From contig CM071586.1 in the NCBI GenBank assembly GCA_036426205.1, positions 9,298,445 through 9,362,444 on the forward strand: 64,000 nucleotides of DNA, written 5' to 3'. Under the pieces are notes generated by a model. It was not told the DNA's origin and did not search any database. It worked only from the letters and a program-made list of their open reading frames with translations. This DNA comes from Ascaphus truei. Its lineage: Eukaryota > Chordata > Amphibia > Anura > Ascaphidae. Below are positions 34,532-47,340 of the stretch, in pieces. The number at the start of each line of letters is the position of its first letter. Position 1 is the stretch's first letter. Both the position numbers and the translations under genes were made by a program.

Positions 34532-35109
34532 TCCTATTGGCATTTGGTGCACTACGAGGGTTCCCTGGCAACGTGACATCACATGACCCCAATGCGTCAT
34601 TTGATGCCGGAGCCGTGCAGGGAGGGGGGGGGGCACGAGCCGGAGGAAAGAGGAGACAAGGGGGCGTGTGTTGGTAAGTTTGCTCACCCCTGCTCGAAGA
34701 CATAAACATGTCTAAGTAGTCTAAGTAGTCATCAGGCCTTAGTCTCACTTGGTACTGTAGCCCAAGACTTCAAACTTGTAGTAGGAACACGGCTAGTCCA
34801 AGTTCTACATCTCAATTTCCTTGGTCATCCTCATCTAAGTTCACGGTCATACAGTAGATGGATAGTCCTGATATGGGCAATAGATTGATAGATCAGTAAC
34901 CGAAATAAAATGCGTAAGATTTATTATTTAAACACTTGTTTTAATGATTTATCTTTTTCACATTTGAACATTTTTTTTCAAATACATTTCCCACAATTTT
35001 CACATTAGAGGTACACACGCTAGGAATTATATTTTAGATTATCGTTTTAATTAATACAATTACATGTGAGTAAAGTTCAGAAAAAAAAAACAGGTAGGGA
35101 GAGATTATG

Positions 35110-35225
35110 ACCAGAATGCATTGCAAATCCAGATTCGGATAGAGATCCGGAGCTGCAGGGTCCATAATGCACTGTAAATCCAGAACCAGAGAAGGGAGAT
35201 CCAGACTACAGGATCCAGAACGCTT
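35110..35225 (-). repeat. 3'UTR 50-bp repeat, gene C
   Basis: About two and a half copies of the accagaatgcattgcaaatc unit just downstream of the stop codon, fewer than in D. Confidence 0.65.
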
Positions 35226-35245
35226 TACGAATAGACTTTTCAGTG

Positions 35246-35648
35246 TTATTTTCCGTGTGAAAATCCACAATTGCTATCTCCTCCACAGCTCTTAAACAGC
35301 AAAGGCTGAAAGGAAAGATAATACATTGGGTAGGTTAGATCATTAATATTAATAGTGAATTAATATAATTTATATATTCAATGGTATATTACATTGAACC
35401 ATCAAAATTCTCCTTTTATCATATATTACATTTAACTTGAAAGAATCATTTGCATGAGACGCCCTCTTATCCCATCACAGGGAGGCACCGCTGACCCTAT
35501 TACCTTATAGGAATCCCCTGTGTGAGACGCCCTCTATCCCATCACAGGGAGGCACCGCTGACCCTATTACCTTATAGGAATCCCCTGTGTGGGACGCTCT
35601 CTTACCCCATCAGAGAGAGGCACCGCTAGTCCTATAAATTTATAGGAA

Positions 35649-35684
<36 letters not shown>

Positions 35685-38247
35685 AGTGTGTCCCAGTGTA
35701 AGATACCCTCTTATCCGATCAGAGAGAGGCAACGCTAACCCAAAAAACTTATTGGAATCCTCTGTGTGAGATGTCCTGTCTTATCCAATAAGAGGGAGGC
35801 ACAGCTGACCCTAATATCTTATTGCAATCCCAGGGTGCGACCCCTTCTTATATCATTTACTGTCAGTTTATATACCATGTGCTAGGAATCTATGTAAGTG
35901 TTGGGGTTTCTTACCACACAGCCAAGGCTGCAAAGCAGGGAGGCGAGGATCAGTGAGGTCAGGACTAAGAGAGCCACACCCCATCCTGGGACACCTGTGA
36001 CAAGAGAGAGGGACACTGTGTCACCCTGCGGGGAGGGACAGACTCATCGCTCCTTCTGTCTGTGTCACTGTGTCACCCTGCGGGTGGAGGGACAGACTCT
36101 AGCTCCCTTCTGTCTGTGTCACTGTGTCACCCGCGGGGAGGACAGACTCATAGCTCCTTTCTGTCTGTGTCACTAGTCACCCTGCGGGGGAGGGACAGAC
36201 TCATAGCTCCCTTCTGTCTGGTCACTTGTCACCCCTGCGGGGGAGGGGGAGCTCATAGCTCCCTTCTGTCTGTGTCACTGTGTCACCCTGCGGGGGGGAC
36301 AGACACCTAGTCTCCCTTCTGTCTGTGTCACTGTGTCACCCTGCCGGGGGGGGGGGAGGGACAAACTCATAGCTCCCTTCTGTCTGTGTCACTGTGTCAA
36401 CCTGCGGGGGGAGGGACAGACTCAAAGCTCCCTTCTGTCTGTGTCACTGTGTCACCATGCAAGCGGAGGGACAGACTCATCGCTCCCTTCTTCTGTGTCA
36501 CTGTGTCACCCGTGGGGGAGGGACAGACTCATAGCTCCTTCTGTCTGTGTCACTGTGTCCACCTGCGGGGGGAGGGACAGTCTCAATAGCTCCCTTCTGT
36601 CTGTATCACTGTGTCACCTGCAGGGGGAGGGACAGACTCATAGCTCCCTCTTATCTGTGTCATCACTGTGTCACCCTGCTGGGGGAGGACAGACTCATAG
36701 CTCCCTTCTGTCTGTGTCACTGTGTCAAACCTGCGGGGGAGGGACAGACTCATATCTCCCTTCTGTCTGGTGCACTGTGTCACCCTACGGGGGGAGGGAC
36801 AGACACATAGCTTCCTTCTGTTCTGTGTCACTGTGTCACCCTGCGGGGAGGGACAGGCTACATAGCTCCTTCTCTCTGTGTCTCTGTGTCACCCTGTGGG
36901 GGGGGGGGGGGAGGGAGGAACAGACTCATATCTCCTTCTGTCTGGTGTCACTGTGTCACCCTACGGGGGGAGGGACAGACACATAGCTTCCTTCTGTCTG
37001 TGTCACTGTGTCACCCTGCAGGGGGAGGACAGACTCATAGCTCCCTTCATCGGTGTCACTGTGTCACCCTTCTGGGGGAGGGACAGGACCATAGCTCCCT
37101 TCTCTCTGTGTCACTGTGTCAACCTGCGGGGGAGACAGACTCATATCTCCACTTCTGTCTGTGGCACTTGTGTCCCCTACGGGGGGAGGGACAGACACAT
37201 AGCTTCCTTCTGTCTGTGTCACATGTGTCACCCTACGGGGGGAGGACAGACACATAGCTTCCTTGTCTGTGTCACTGTTGTCACCTGCGGGGGGAGGGAC
37301 AGGCTCAGCTCCCTTCTGTCTGTGTCTCTGTGTCACCCTGGGGGGGGGGGAGGGAGGAAACAGAATCATAGCTCCCTTCTTGTTCATGTGTCAACAGTGT
37401 CACCCTGCTGTGGCGGGGAGGGACAGACTCATAGGCTCCCTTCTGTCTGTGTCACTGTGTCAACCACAGGCAGGGGGAGGAACAGACTCATATCTCCCTC
37501 TTCGTGTCACTGTGTCAGCCCTGCGCGAGGGACACTCTAGTCCATTTCTGTCTGTGTCAACGTGTCACCGCCTGCGGGGAGTTACAGACTCATAGCTCCC
37601 TTCTGTCTGTGCACTGTGTCCCCTGCGTGGGGCCAGAGACAGACCATAGCTTCCCTTCTGTCTAGGTCACTGTGTCACGCTGCGGGGGGAGGTGACAGTC
37701 TCATACGCGTCCCATCTCGTCTTGTCACGTGTCAACCCCCCTGTGGGTGGGACAGACACATAGCTCTCTTCTGTCTTTGTCACTCTGCACCCTGCGGGGG
37801 GAAGAGACAGACCTAGCTCCTTCTGTCTGTGTCCTGTGTCACGCTGCGGGGGAGGGACAGTCTCTGCTCCCTCCTGTCCTGTGTCACTTGTGTCACCGTC
37901 GCTGCGGTTGAGGGTCAGACACATAGCTCTCTTCTGTCTGTGTCACTGTGTCACCCTGCGGGGGGAGGGGCAGACTCATAGCTCCCTTCTGTCTGTGTCA
38001 CTGTGTCACCCTGCGGGGGGAGGGACAGACACATAGCTCCCTTCTGCCTGTGTCACTGTGTCACCCTGCGGGGGGAGGGACAGACACATAGCTCATGTTT
38101 GTGCTATAATACATACCAGTGGCAGTTGTGTTTGTCTGAGCCTCTGTTGGAATAAAAATAAGAAACAAAGCGTTGTGTTAGATTCATAAATGGGAAACAA
38201 AGAAAAGGAGAGAGGAAGCGAGACAAAGGAGAGAGGTAGCGAGATAA

Positions 38248-38287
<40 letters not shown>

Positions 38288-38555
38288 AGATTAGATACAA
38301 GGGAGGGAGAGGAGGAAGAGAGAGAAAGAGACTGAATTAATGATAGTGTATTAGATTTAAAAAGTTTATATAGATAGAAGTGGAAAGATAGGGGCAGAGC
38401 GAGAGAACAAGAGACAGAAAGAGAGTGAGCGAGAGGGATAGACTGAAAGAGAGAGAGAGGGGGATGGAGACATGGAGATTGAGAGACTAGCTGTTTCAAT
38501 GAGGCATTGTTGACACCAACAGAGAGAGACTTATCTTGAGAGATAGACTTATCTT

Positions 38556-38626
<71 letters not shown>

Positions 38627-39220
38627 TAACGGGAATAAAAAAAACGGGAGCCTGAACTGCAGCTTTAATAAAGAAAAAAGAATGATGATAGAAAGAAAGA
38701 TTAAAAAACAGAACAGTAAAAAGAAAGAGGAAAGAAAATGTCAAGAGTGAAGAAAATAAATATAAATAAATTGGAGAGAGAATGGGAGAGAGAAAGAGAA
38801 TAAGATAATTAGAGAGTGAGAGAGTGTGAGCGAGAGAAAGAGAGGGATTGAGATAGAGGGAGAAGGGAGCAGATAAAATGAAAGGGAGAGCCAGAGAGAG
38901 GAAGGAGGGGAGGACGGGGAGAGAGAGAACAATAGAGAGAAAAAAAGAAAAGAGAGAGATGCAAAAAGAACAAAAGAAAAGAGACACGAGAGAGGAAGGG
39001 AGAAAAAGAAAGAAAGAACTGAAGGAAAGAAGAGGGAGAGAGAAATACTAAGAGAGACACTATAAGAAAAAAGGAAGAGAAGAGGTAAAGAAAATAATGA
39101 AAAATAAAGGAGAGAGAGAGAGAGAGATCAATATCACTTACCTGCTCCCTGCAGACTCAGTATGAGACAGGCAGCCACAACCCACAGTCCGACTTTACAC
39201 AGGGAGCGTTCACTAGCCAT
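35246..39220 (-). CDS. Copy C of tandem gene: four-exon small type I membrane protein, function unknown
   Basis: Exons on the minus strand are 39220-39142 (signal peptide), 38143-38117, 35994-35915 (membrane helix) and 35305-35246 (tail, TAA). Their lengths are 79, 27, 80 and 60 nt, with phases 1, 1, 0. Sites are ag/gt throughout (gtaagt, ttccaacag, gtatgt, ctgtcacag, gtaaga, cctttcag). The product is 81 residues: MASERSLCKV with signal core GLWVVAACLILSLQGA, ectodomain EAQTNTTATG with one N-glycosylation sequon (NTT), helix VPGWGVALLVLTSLILASLL, then CSLGCV and the tail PLLFKSCGGDSNCGFSHGK. The start VPGWGVALLVL resembles MUC1, but no SEA domain or mucin repeat is coded. There is a TATA box 93 bp upstream. 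I do not recognise the gene. Exon 4 has a second open frame (see findings). Confidence 0.72.
35445..35835 (-). repeat. Intron 3 68-bp tandem repeat, gene C
   Basis: Five to six copies of the gagacgccctcttatcccat unit, with a (TG)n run at 35650-35680 interrupting one unit. Confidence 0.85.
36005..38098 (-). repeat. Intron 2 54/55-bp minisatellite, gene C (about 38 units)
   Basis: Long array of the gtcaccctgcgggggaggga unit. Units alternate between five and six Gs, hence 54 or 55 bp. The central part (36100-37900) carries many single-base indels that are absent from the flanking units and from D, as expected of unpolished reads. The true unit count is therefore uncertain. Confidence 0.9.
38195..39130 (-). 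repeat. GA-rich intron 1 tract, gene C
   Basis: Purine-rich plus strand (gagagagaaagag runs, pure GA at 38575-38622) filling intron 1. No coding content. Confidence 0.85.
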
Positions 39221-39312
39221 GCTGGGTGCTGAGTTCAAACCCACTCCAGGGATAGCTGTTAATGTCAGGTGAATTCACAGAGCTCTGATATCCCCTACCC
39301 TGGAACCTCTAG

Positions 39313-39322
39313 GCTTATATAC
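39313..39322 (-). promoter_or_regulatory. TATA box of gene C
   Basis: GTATATAAGC on the minus strand, 93 bp from the ATG, inside a conserved promoter of about 120 bp. Confidence 0.75.
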
Positions 39323-39399
39323 CTCCCGTGAACAGGACAGGATACTCATGCTGACAAGCGTGGTCTGTATGTAGGACATTCTCAGATGTATGTGTGTCA

Positions 39400-41390
39400 G
39401 GATTAGGAATAATTTTAGAATTGAGTGGATTGAGATAATTTTATGGATTAGAACCTGTCATACCTCATGGAAGTTTATTTCTGGCCTTTGATTCAGGTCC
39501 ATGATTGACTCAATTAATCTAATTCCACGAATTAAAGAGGAACGAGGCACGTATGGGATACAATGTCCCAGAAACACTCCGAAATTAAAGGATACTTCAG
39601 TTTGAGTCTCTGTGACAATGACAATCACAGTGCAATGACAGTGATGGTGACAAGGGGACAAACTGCTCACTGAAGCTGCAATTACAATTTTTCTCAGATG
39701 TACAATTTATACAAACCTAAATATTATGGTCTTCAACATGCTGCACTGTACAGTAATTAGAGTATCTGAATATACAGTATAATTTAATAGGATCACAATT
39801 TACACATATCAGCTGCCCAACAGACTGTAAAAGGACAACCCTCTTATTCCCATCAGTTTCCCACATAACTTTTATTAGGACCACCCTCCTATACACAAAC
39901 ACATTCAGTCCTCCTAAAGCATAAACTTGGGGAGGGGGGTGAAATATAGAGACCTCAATTTATATAAAACAAGCTCAGGTCTCAACCCCTTTTTTGCTTT
40001 GACAATAATTGTTCTGGATAAGTTTTAGGCCTTTGTGGAAGTTGAGGTCTCCATTTTGAAGTCAACCTCCATCTTCCTGGACCTTTAGGCTATCTCTCAA
40101 AGCATCAGTCCAACATTCATGTTCTTGAGTTTGTTCTAGAACCAATTCTATTTGGACACTTCTAGGCACCAGTGTGTTCTAAGTAGCCATAGTCTCGTTA
40201 GTCCTAGTTCTTAATCTCTCTATAAATGGCCTGGCATCAAACAATTTGTAAACCAAGATTGGATGGACCTTCTAGTCCTTGTATTTGGCCTCTTGGTAAA
40301 CCCAAAGCTTCCACCTGTCTTATGAAATCCTCTCTCTGAAATGATAGGCCTCAGGCACTCTCAGTCATCATCGCCCTCATGGGCTGACGCCTGTGTGGAA
40401 GTTAAGTTGCACTTTGCATTAGCAGGAGAGTGAGCATGACCAAACTGACAAGGTCTTGGAGCAATAGGGGGAATGGTATTTCTTAGCTGTCATGTTTTTC
40501 TTTGAATTTTTTAAAGAGTGTTGTTGGTTTAATTTTTGGGGGCATAAGTTGTCTAGTGGGTGAGGTTTTTGGGACCAGTGTATTTGCGCTTTGAATTTCT
40601 CCCTCTCTGAAGTTAGTTCCTGAACATGTATCCCTTAGGCGGGATTTAGGAATTGTGTGAGTCTTGCTTTTATGTAAGAGACCAAATTCAATATTCTACT
40701 CAGGGATTCATGGCCATGGATAACATTGAATTGTAGCTGAGCAGGGTTAGGCTTGAGACATTGCTGGATGGTGAGGAGAGCTTGCTCAGGGAACATATGG
40801 TGGGCAGTTAAGCAGGTAAGCAAGGATCTAATCATGGAAAAACTGAGCTGGCTAAATTACTAGAGGCAGGACCAATACAGAAGAGGACTATGAGATCTAA
40901 TCACTCTTCTCGCCTTAGCCAAAACCCATTTAGGGGCCTGAGATTAAAGGGATTATCCGAGGATTAACAGGGGGATCCGGGAGTGAAGCAGAGATACTGA
41001 GAACAAGACGTCTTCTTTGAGGTGACTGGTGGTTCATGGACAAAGTACCAGAATGCCACAAACCTTGAATAGACTGAAACGGGCCTACAGGCTTCAAAAG
41101 CAGGTCGGCTGTAAGATGGTGGTACCAGCATGGAGTAGGTATGCAAACACATGGTACAGGTGAGATGAGGTGCTTCAGTTACGAGGAGTAAGGAGAGGTG
41201 CCAAGGGAGAGTTGGAATCCCACACCTTCTACCCTCCACCGGATAGCAGGTTTTGGTCTGCTAGACCATCTACAATCTGTCTTCCGTACTGCTCACTTCA
41301 CTGCTCACTTCACTTCACTTCACTGAAAGCCCAAACCAAAATAGCTCATTAGTTTCATACTGCCAAAGACTAAGGTGATTCCTACCTTTT
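39400..41390. other. Upstream flank of gene C, no gene seen
   Basis: Shared with blocks A and B and useful as the empty-site reference for insertions there. Weak frames (for example 40835-40635) do not resemble known proteins. Confidence 0.6.
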
Positions 41391-42360
41391 AATATTACTT
41401 TACATTTCTGCTGCTTTTGATACTGTGAAACAATCTCTTCTCCTTCATATAGTTCATAATCTTGGTATCCTATCCTAAATATCCCATTGTACTATCAGCG
41501 TCTCTTTAATTCATTTATCCTTTTCCCTTTTTGATTTCTCTTAGGGAATGGCAGAGAGAAGGATACATCAACAGACAGGTCAATAAATGGATGGAAGGGA
41601 TAGTGAGAAAAAGGGTGGGCGTGTAGGGGGTGGGAAAGGGGTTAATTGTAAAACTTACATTACAACAAATTACGGTAGTGTGTAAGAAACCCCATATCAG
41701 CATTAAGTCCTTTTGTTTTAATGTCAGAGTATTATCATTTTGAGTTTGAATGTTTACCGTTCTTGATGCTTTTAAACATTTCTTTGAGACTAAAAACTTC
41801 TCAGCCCTATGAGGTCCTACCCTAGGAGTCTGTCCTGGGACCTCTTCTGATCACCTTTCTCATCTTTTGGGGTCAAATGTCACATTTATGTTAATGACAC
41901 TCAAATTTACTTCAAACCCCAGATCTTACACCTGTGGTCCAGACCAAAGTTACTGAATGTCTCTCTGTCATATCATCCTTGATGATCTTTCGCCATCTCA
42001 AACTTAACATGCCCAATATGAAGCTCCTCATATTGACTTCCAAGCCTTATTGCCCTCTTCTCCATTTCTGATGGCAGCACTATGATACACTCAGTATCAG
42101 TAGGTGCCTTCTCTCTTTTAAGGCGATACCTTCCTACTTCCTTATAGCTCTGTCATGATTTCTCACTATACCCCAGCTCTCCTCTTGTGTTCTGCTCAAG
42201 TTTCTCTTCTGTCTACCCCTTCCGTATCTAAAGCCCTATATCCCCTAAAACCTCTCCACACCTCTGGCATGCCCTTACCCTCAATATCCACCAAGCACCT
42301 TCTCTCTCCCCATTCACTTCCTGTCTTAAAACACAACTTTATAACTAAGTCCTTCTAGTA
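41390..42360 (+). mobile_element. L2-like LINE reverse transcriptase fragment
   Basis: Plus strand contains ctgcttttgatactgtgaaa (the AFDTV motif), then gagtctgtcctgggacctct (the GSVLGPL motif), ttaatgacactcaaatttac, and the late domain to 42360 with ctctggcatgcccttaccct. Heavily degraded. Confidence 0.75.
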
Positions 42361-42637
42361 GCCCTAATTTACTTGCCCATTGCATGTGCACTTATAGTAC
42401 TATAACCCTACTGTCTTTGTAGGGTTTTGTTTTCCTCCGGCATTAGTTTGGATTGTGGAGCATCCCTACATTTACAGTGCTGCCAGGTGAATGCATTAGC
42501 CTGTTCATGGATAAAATCCATATTGATTTATGTCAAAACCCTTTATTCTATTTCTAGGAATAGGCTAATAACGTCCGGTTACTTACTGTAATGCCGACGG
42601 TTATTCTAACACAAACCAGTGGCAATCGCCAAAAAGA

Positions 42638-42869
42638 CCCAGGTACATGCTGGGTACATGCTGGGTCTAGTTTAAGGCAAGTGTAAGGCATTTCTGCATT
42701 AACTAATGGCCCATCAGATTAACAGCAGGGGTCCCTGGAAGTCCCATTCAAACTGAATGGGACTTCCTGGGACCCCTGCTGTGTTAATCCGATGGGCCAT
42801 TAATCAATGCAGAAATGCCTTAAACTTGCCTTAAACTTGCCAGGTTACACCCAGCATGTACCCAGCATG
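42638..42869. mobile_element. Foldback element with about 113-bp arms
   Basis: Nearly the whole segment is one palindrome around aatgggac/gtcccatt with a 4-bp centre (42751-42754). Its ends carry gtacatgctgggtacatgct and its inverse. The arms differ at several positions. Confidence 0.85.
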
Positions 42870-43035
42870 TAACCGGGCTAGTTTAAGGCAAGCTTTAGAA
42901 TACTCGTTGTCTCGTCTGTACGTAATCTGAAGTTTTGTGGTAGGTACTGCCCCACTGCAATAGAGCACACCCACTCAATCCCCCCTTTGGAAGTAGGTGG
43001 GACTCTAAATCTGAGCTGACTCGCCATTGAAAAGT

Positions 43036-43066
43036 AAATCCTTTCTTTCTTTCTTTCTTTCTTTCT
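43036..43066. repeat. (CTTT)n microsatellite
   Basis: Pure tetranucleotide run. Confidence 0.9.
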
Positions 43067-43069
43067 CAA

Positions 43070-43600
43070 ATGTTTTACCAGGAAGTAATACATTGAGAGT
43101 TACCTCTCATTTTCAAGTATGTCCTGGGCACAGAGGTAAGACAAATAATACATGGTTGCAAATACAGTTACATAAATGAACAGGGTATACATTATATACA
43201 AGACATTGCATGCACAGTTACAGAAAATATATATTATAGGCATATGTAGCAGTTACAGACCAGGTTAAAATGTGAGACAGCCTTAGTTTTGAAAGAACTT
43301 AAACTGGTGGTGGATGTGAGAGTCTCCGGTAGGTTGTTCCAGTTTTGGGGTTCACGGTAAGAGAAGGAGGAGCGGCCGGATACTTTGTTGAACCGTGGGA
43401 CCATGAACAGTCTTTTGGAGTCAGATCTCAGATGATAAGTGCTGCATGTGGTAGGGGTGAGGAGCTTGTTCAGGTAGCTGGGTAGCTTGCCCAGAAAGTA
43501 TTTGAAGGCAAGACAGGAAAGGTGAACTTTGTGCCTAGACTCTCTTGCACCTGACTTTCTGTCAGTAGTTTTGAACAAAGTATCTGGAGACAAGTTTCTT
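43070..43600 (-). mobile_element. LINE fragment, reverse transcriptase C-terminal domain
   Basis: The minus-strand frame 43593-43234 contains KYFLGKLPSYLNKLLTP, YHLRSDSKRLFMVPRFNK and NWNNLPETLTSTTSLSSFK, the conserved last domain of CR1/L2-like reverse transcriptases. The exact clade is not assigned. Confidence 0.75.
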
Positions 43601-45195
43601 AACAGTTCTAATCTTTATTTTATTTGAGTCGGATGCTTCATATATACTGTAGACTAAATATAGGCTTTGGTTACAGAGTGGAGAACGTTTGCATAGTGCT
43701 CGATTCAGAGTTGATCTGAATAGGTGTCCTACTAACGTCTTAAAAGCTCCCACACAAGTTTTCTGGCAATCAACCAAACTATACACAGCAATTAATTTTA
43801 ATAGACTGCAAAAAACATTTATTTCGCCTTACCCAGTTATCATGTTAGAATAATGATTCTTTATATTTGTACCTCATTCTTGTTATTTTTGCAGTCATAC
43901 TATCAATATTTGTTCTTACTTAAAACCTCCATTGTGTTATACTGATAGATTTATAATCTCTAAAAACGATGTTTATTGTCTTACTAATATTCCTACTTTC
44001 TAATGACGCTTTTGTCCTACTGATTTAACAGGTTTCCTAGTCTGTAAGAACCTCCTTCACATTCCCTGATTATGAGCTATACTGTGCAATTTAGCAAAAC
44101 CAAAACTGCTAATTGCGACGGGAGGGGGTAACCAGGCTCTTTAATAAAGGTCAAGCCCATTTTGGTTACCCCTGTTCCGTGTATAAGGGTCCCCGAGAGT
44201 CAGCTCTTAGACCCACTAACATTGTACCATTCCAATGTACTGTCTGTAATTAAAGTATTTGTTTGTGTTTTTCCCTTTGCAAGCATGCCAGCAAGCAGGG
44301 TTGCTGGGGTATGAGTTTCAAGGGGGGTTTTGCGGAGGAACCGTTGACAGAATGTGTCTAGGAGGTTGGGGTCCAGAGCTGTCGGTTCCCCCGTAAATGT
44401 ACCCGGGAATCATGCGTGGTTCTCGGATACATGTAGGCACATTGTCCCGGCAATACCTCCCCTTTGAAAACGCAAGCGCAACTCACCACTAGGGTACCCT
44501 GCTTCAGCACAGCCCAGAAAGGAGAATGGGGCACAGGGATAAAGCATGTATTCCCGTGGCTGATGGAATCTCTAGGTTAAGGGGGGTACCCCAGTTAGTG
44601 CTAAGGTGACCCACAATCAGTGTAGTGTTTGTGGGTGCCCCAACCATAAATAAGATTGAAGGGGGGGGGGCTCTGAGAGTCCAAACTGAGTCCAAGGGAA
44701 AGTGTGTGGGGAATAAGGCAGATAGAAATAAAACTACAATATGTTCCCTTTTCTGTCCCCTGTACCCAGAGACTCAGAAGTATAGTAAAATATACCTTAA
44801 TGTATTAAAAGATACTTTAATGTAATGTGCTTTCACTTTCGGAACTAATGTCCAAACAGACTGCCCGAGCTAACCCAGGCGCCAGTAAGTCTGCTGGACA
44901 TCGACGTTCAAAGCAACCAGAGGAGGCCCAGAGGTGTGAACAGCATTTGGTCAGCGGGGAAAGACGAAGTACCAGGTTTGGAGATCAATGGAAGTCCTCC
45001 GGAATGCAACGTACTGTACTCTGCCAGACCTGGTGGAGCCTGTCCAAGCGGGTGGCATTGAGATAGCCAGGGAGAGAGGGGGCAGGCTTGCGCATTTCTT
45101 TTGGCTATTTCGTATTTTCTGCTTACCCAGCTTTTCTAGCCAGCTTGGCTCTGATTGGCTGCTTGGGAAAGTTCCCACGTGTTGATTGGCTGCTG
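43600..45195. other. Unclassified sequence, possible LTR remnants
   Basis: 44100-44290 has LTR-like features (ggtaaccaggctctttaata, aattaaagtatttg). No terminal pairs were found. Frames of 60-80 codons at 44500-45180 are not recognised. Confidence 0.3.
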
Positions 45196-45840
45196 AATTT
45201 TTTTAATGAAACTCATAATACTATAAGAATCTGTGAGCCAATCAGATTCAGAGTTCCCTGTAGTAAGAGCGTGGGCAGCTTTTCAAAGTTGCTTCTGTGC
45301 GAATAGCAGAGCAACCGGTTTCGATTTCAATCCTGAGAAGCCTGCCCGCCAGAGACTAAGTCCCGACTTTTGCACCCAAGTTCTCAGAAACGAACGTAGC
45401 GCACGCGCTGGGATTTTGCGCCGATTTTACTTCCAGGAGATTTGGAGTAACTCGCAGTCAGCAGGGACCAAGTTCTCAGAAGGGAACGTAGCCGTGGCAT
45501 GTGGAATTTTATGCCGATTTAGGTTCCAGGAGATTCCGGGCTAAGTCCCGGTCAGGGTATGTAACGATGCACGGAACACGCCCCCTGCGGCGTGTTCCTT
45601 CCTTACCTATTTAATTTCTGATCGCCGCCCTCTAGCTGCGTGTCAAGATCCTGTGTCTTTAAGGATTCTGAAGCAAACTACGCCATCTTGAGTCCTGGCA
45701 AATCCTGCCCTCTTCCTCCTGACAGCAAGTAAGCCTCTCTCTGACTTTCTCATTGCTATAACTTGCGGTCGGGTTGGACCAAGTTCTCAGAAGAAAACTA
45801 GAGTTTTTTATTTTTTTTTATTTTCAAGTGTTGAGGGGAG
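45195..45840. repeat. Repeat unit X, copy 1
   Basis: Begins tgctgaatttttttaatgaa and ends gttgaggggagcgccgtag. The same unit lies between the two Penelope-like copies (54567-55215). It contains tatgtaacgatgcacggaac and acgccccctgcggcgtgttc, a palindromic phrase. The family is unknown. Confidence 0.7.
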
Positions 45841-47340
45841 CGCCGTAGTTCTTTCCACATACATTCAGACAAAATGGAGTCTGATTCACACATAATCCTA
45901 TTCTACAGCGACCAGAGGACATGACTTATGGTAGGCATTTGGGTTTACCAAGAGAACCAGTTAGGGAAAATGTGATTCAGGATTTTTACTGGGTTTAAAT
46001 TTTATCTGAAGTAATGTATCAACACAGCAAAAAATGACCATGAAAAAATGATTGATTTGGCACAGTATTTTGCCTTCGGTTTGGTCAGACGTTACACTGA
46101 GAAGAGTATGGAGAGATGTCAAAGGAAGTTGAATGTCATTATTTCCAGTTTTGTTTGTCCCAATGGCAGCTTAGCTGGGAGGAGATAGTAGGACTTTGTT
46201 GATGCCAGATGGGTTGAACTTGATGGTTTAGGTTTGGATATATTTAATATAGGCCCACATGATGGCATTGAAAAGAGCTACCTGTGGTGGGAGTTGGCGG
46301 TGCAAGATTATTTAACGGGCATAAATGGGTCAGCTGAAGGTGAGTGGTCTTTGTTGGTTATAAATTAAGGTTGTTATGGTTATTGCCCTAATTTGAATTT
46401 AGGAAGAAGACTACAATTCTTTTTGGGGTTTGGGGCTAACTTCATTGTCTGGATGGGGGTATATGTGCCAACAAGGTCTTCAGGCCTGTGTCTGACACTG
46501 AAATTCAATTAATGATTTTACCTGGTAGCTGGCAATGATGTGTATGTTTGAATTTAAAAAGTGTAATAAATCTGTGGCCATTCTTCATCCAGATTGTGTA
46601 TTTTGGTTTTGTAGGCTTAGTGACTTGAAATGCAGTCAAGACCTCTTTTTATATTTTCCTCCTTCTGTCTGGGTCTTAAGCTCTCTGTCAATGTTTCAGT
46701 CACAATACCTGACCACACACAAGTACCTGCCCCAATACAAGTACCCGTACGGACCGAGCAAATCCGAAAATGATCAACTCAAACAACTGCGGGCAGCATA
46801 CCCTTTTCGTCAACTCATACAACTTCTAAAACGGTTGATGCTAACAAATTTTCATCCTGTGCCAATGGATAATTAAAGTAAATTTAAGTTTACATATAAC
46901 TGTCATTCCCAAATGACCTGGATATGCGTTCCATACAACACGCATGCGTCTAAATTATAAAAACTTCATATGCGTCCCATAGAACACGCATGCACCTCAA
47001 TTCAAAGACCTGCATATGCATTGCATAGAACACGCATGCACCTAAAGTCAAAGAAACAAAGGCGCATAGACAGGAGCGAGCAGTATACTTCAAGCATTTA
47101 TTGATTTTTGATTATCATTAAGTAACCATCACACAAATATTGTACAGAATTAAACTGTACAAGAGACAGCCAGAAGAGGATGTCAATTGAAGTCTTTGTT
47201 TTTTATCTCTAAGTTCTAAATTACACTAAAATGTTAAACTTTTTTTCTACTTACTGTCTTCTAGTACTTGCACATTATATTGAAAAATAGGCAATGTGTA
47301 ATATTTTCTATATTTTGAGTAAATTATTGATGTTCAGGAT
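45840..47340. other. Unclassified sequence
   Basis: No gene was recognised. 46918-47045 carries three tandem copies of a roughly 57-bp unit with the phrase aacacgcatgc. 45900-46500 has long weak similarity to nothing I can name. Confidence 0.4.

Larger units (their letters stand above)
34690..41390. repeat. Segmental duplication block C
   Basis: Colinear with block D from agacataaacatgt (34699; 47548 in D) through all gene parts to the promoter side, and with blocks A and B beyond that. It carries the most expanded intron 2 minisatellite and the longest uninterrupted upstream flank (39230-41390). Confidence 0.85.

Noticed and set aside
36333..37540. Cys/His-rich plus-strand frames of over 200 codons
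   Set aside because: Antisense readings of the 54/55-bp intron minisatellite, broken and rejoined by indels.
42638..42869. MicroRNA precursor
   Set aside because: Arms are far longer than a typical precursor and the structure is that of a foldback element; no evidence of processing can be seen in DNA alone.
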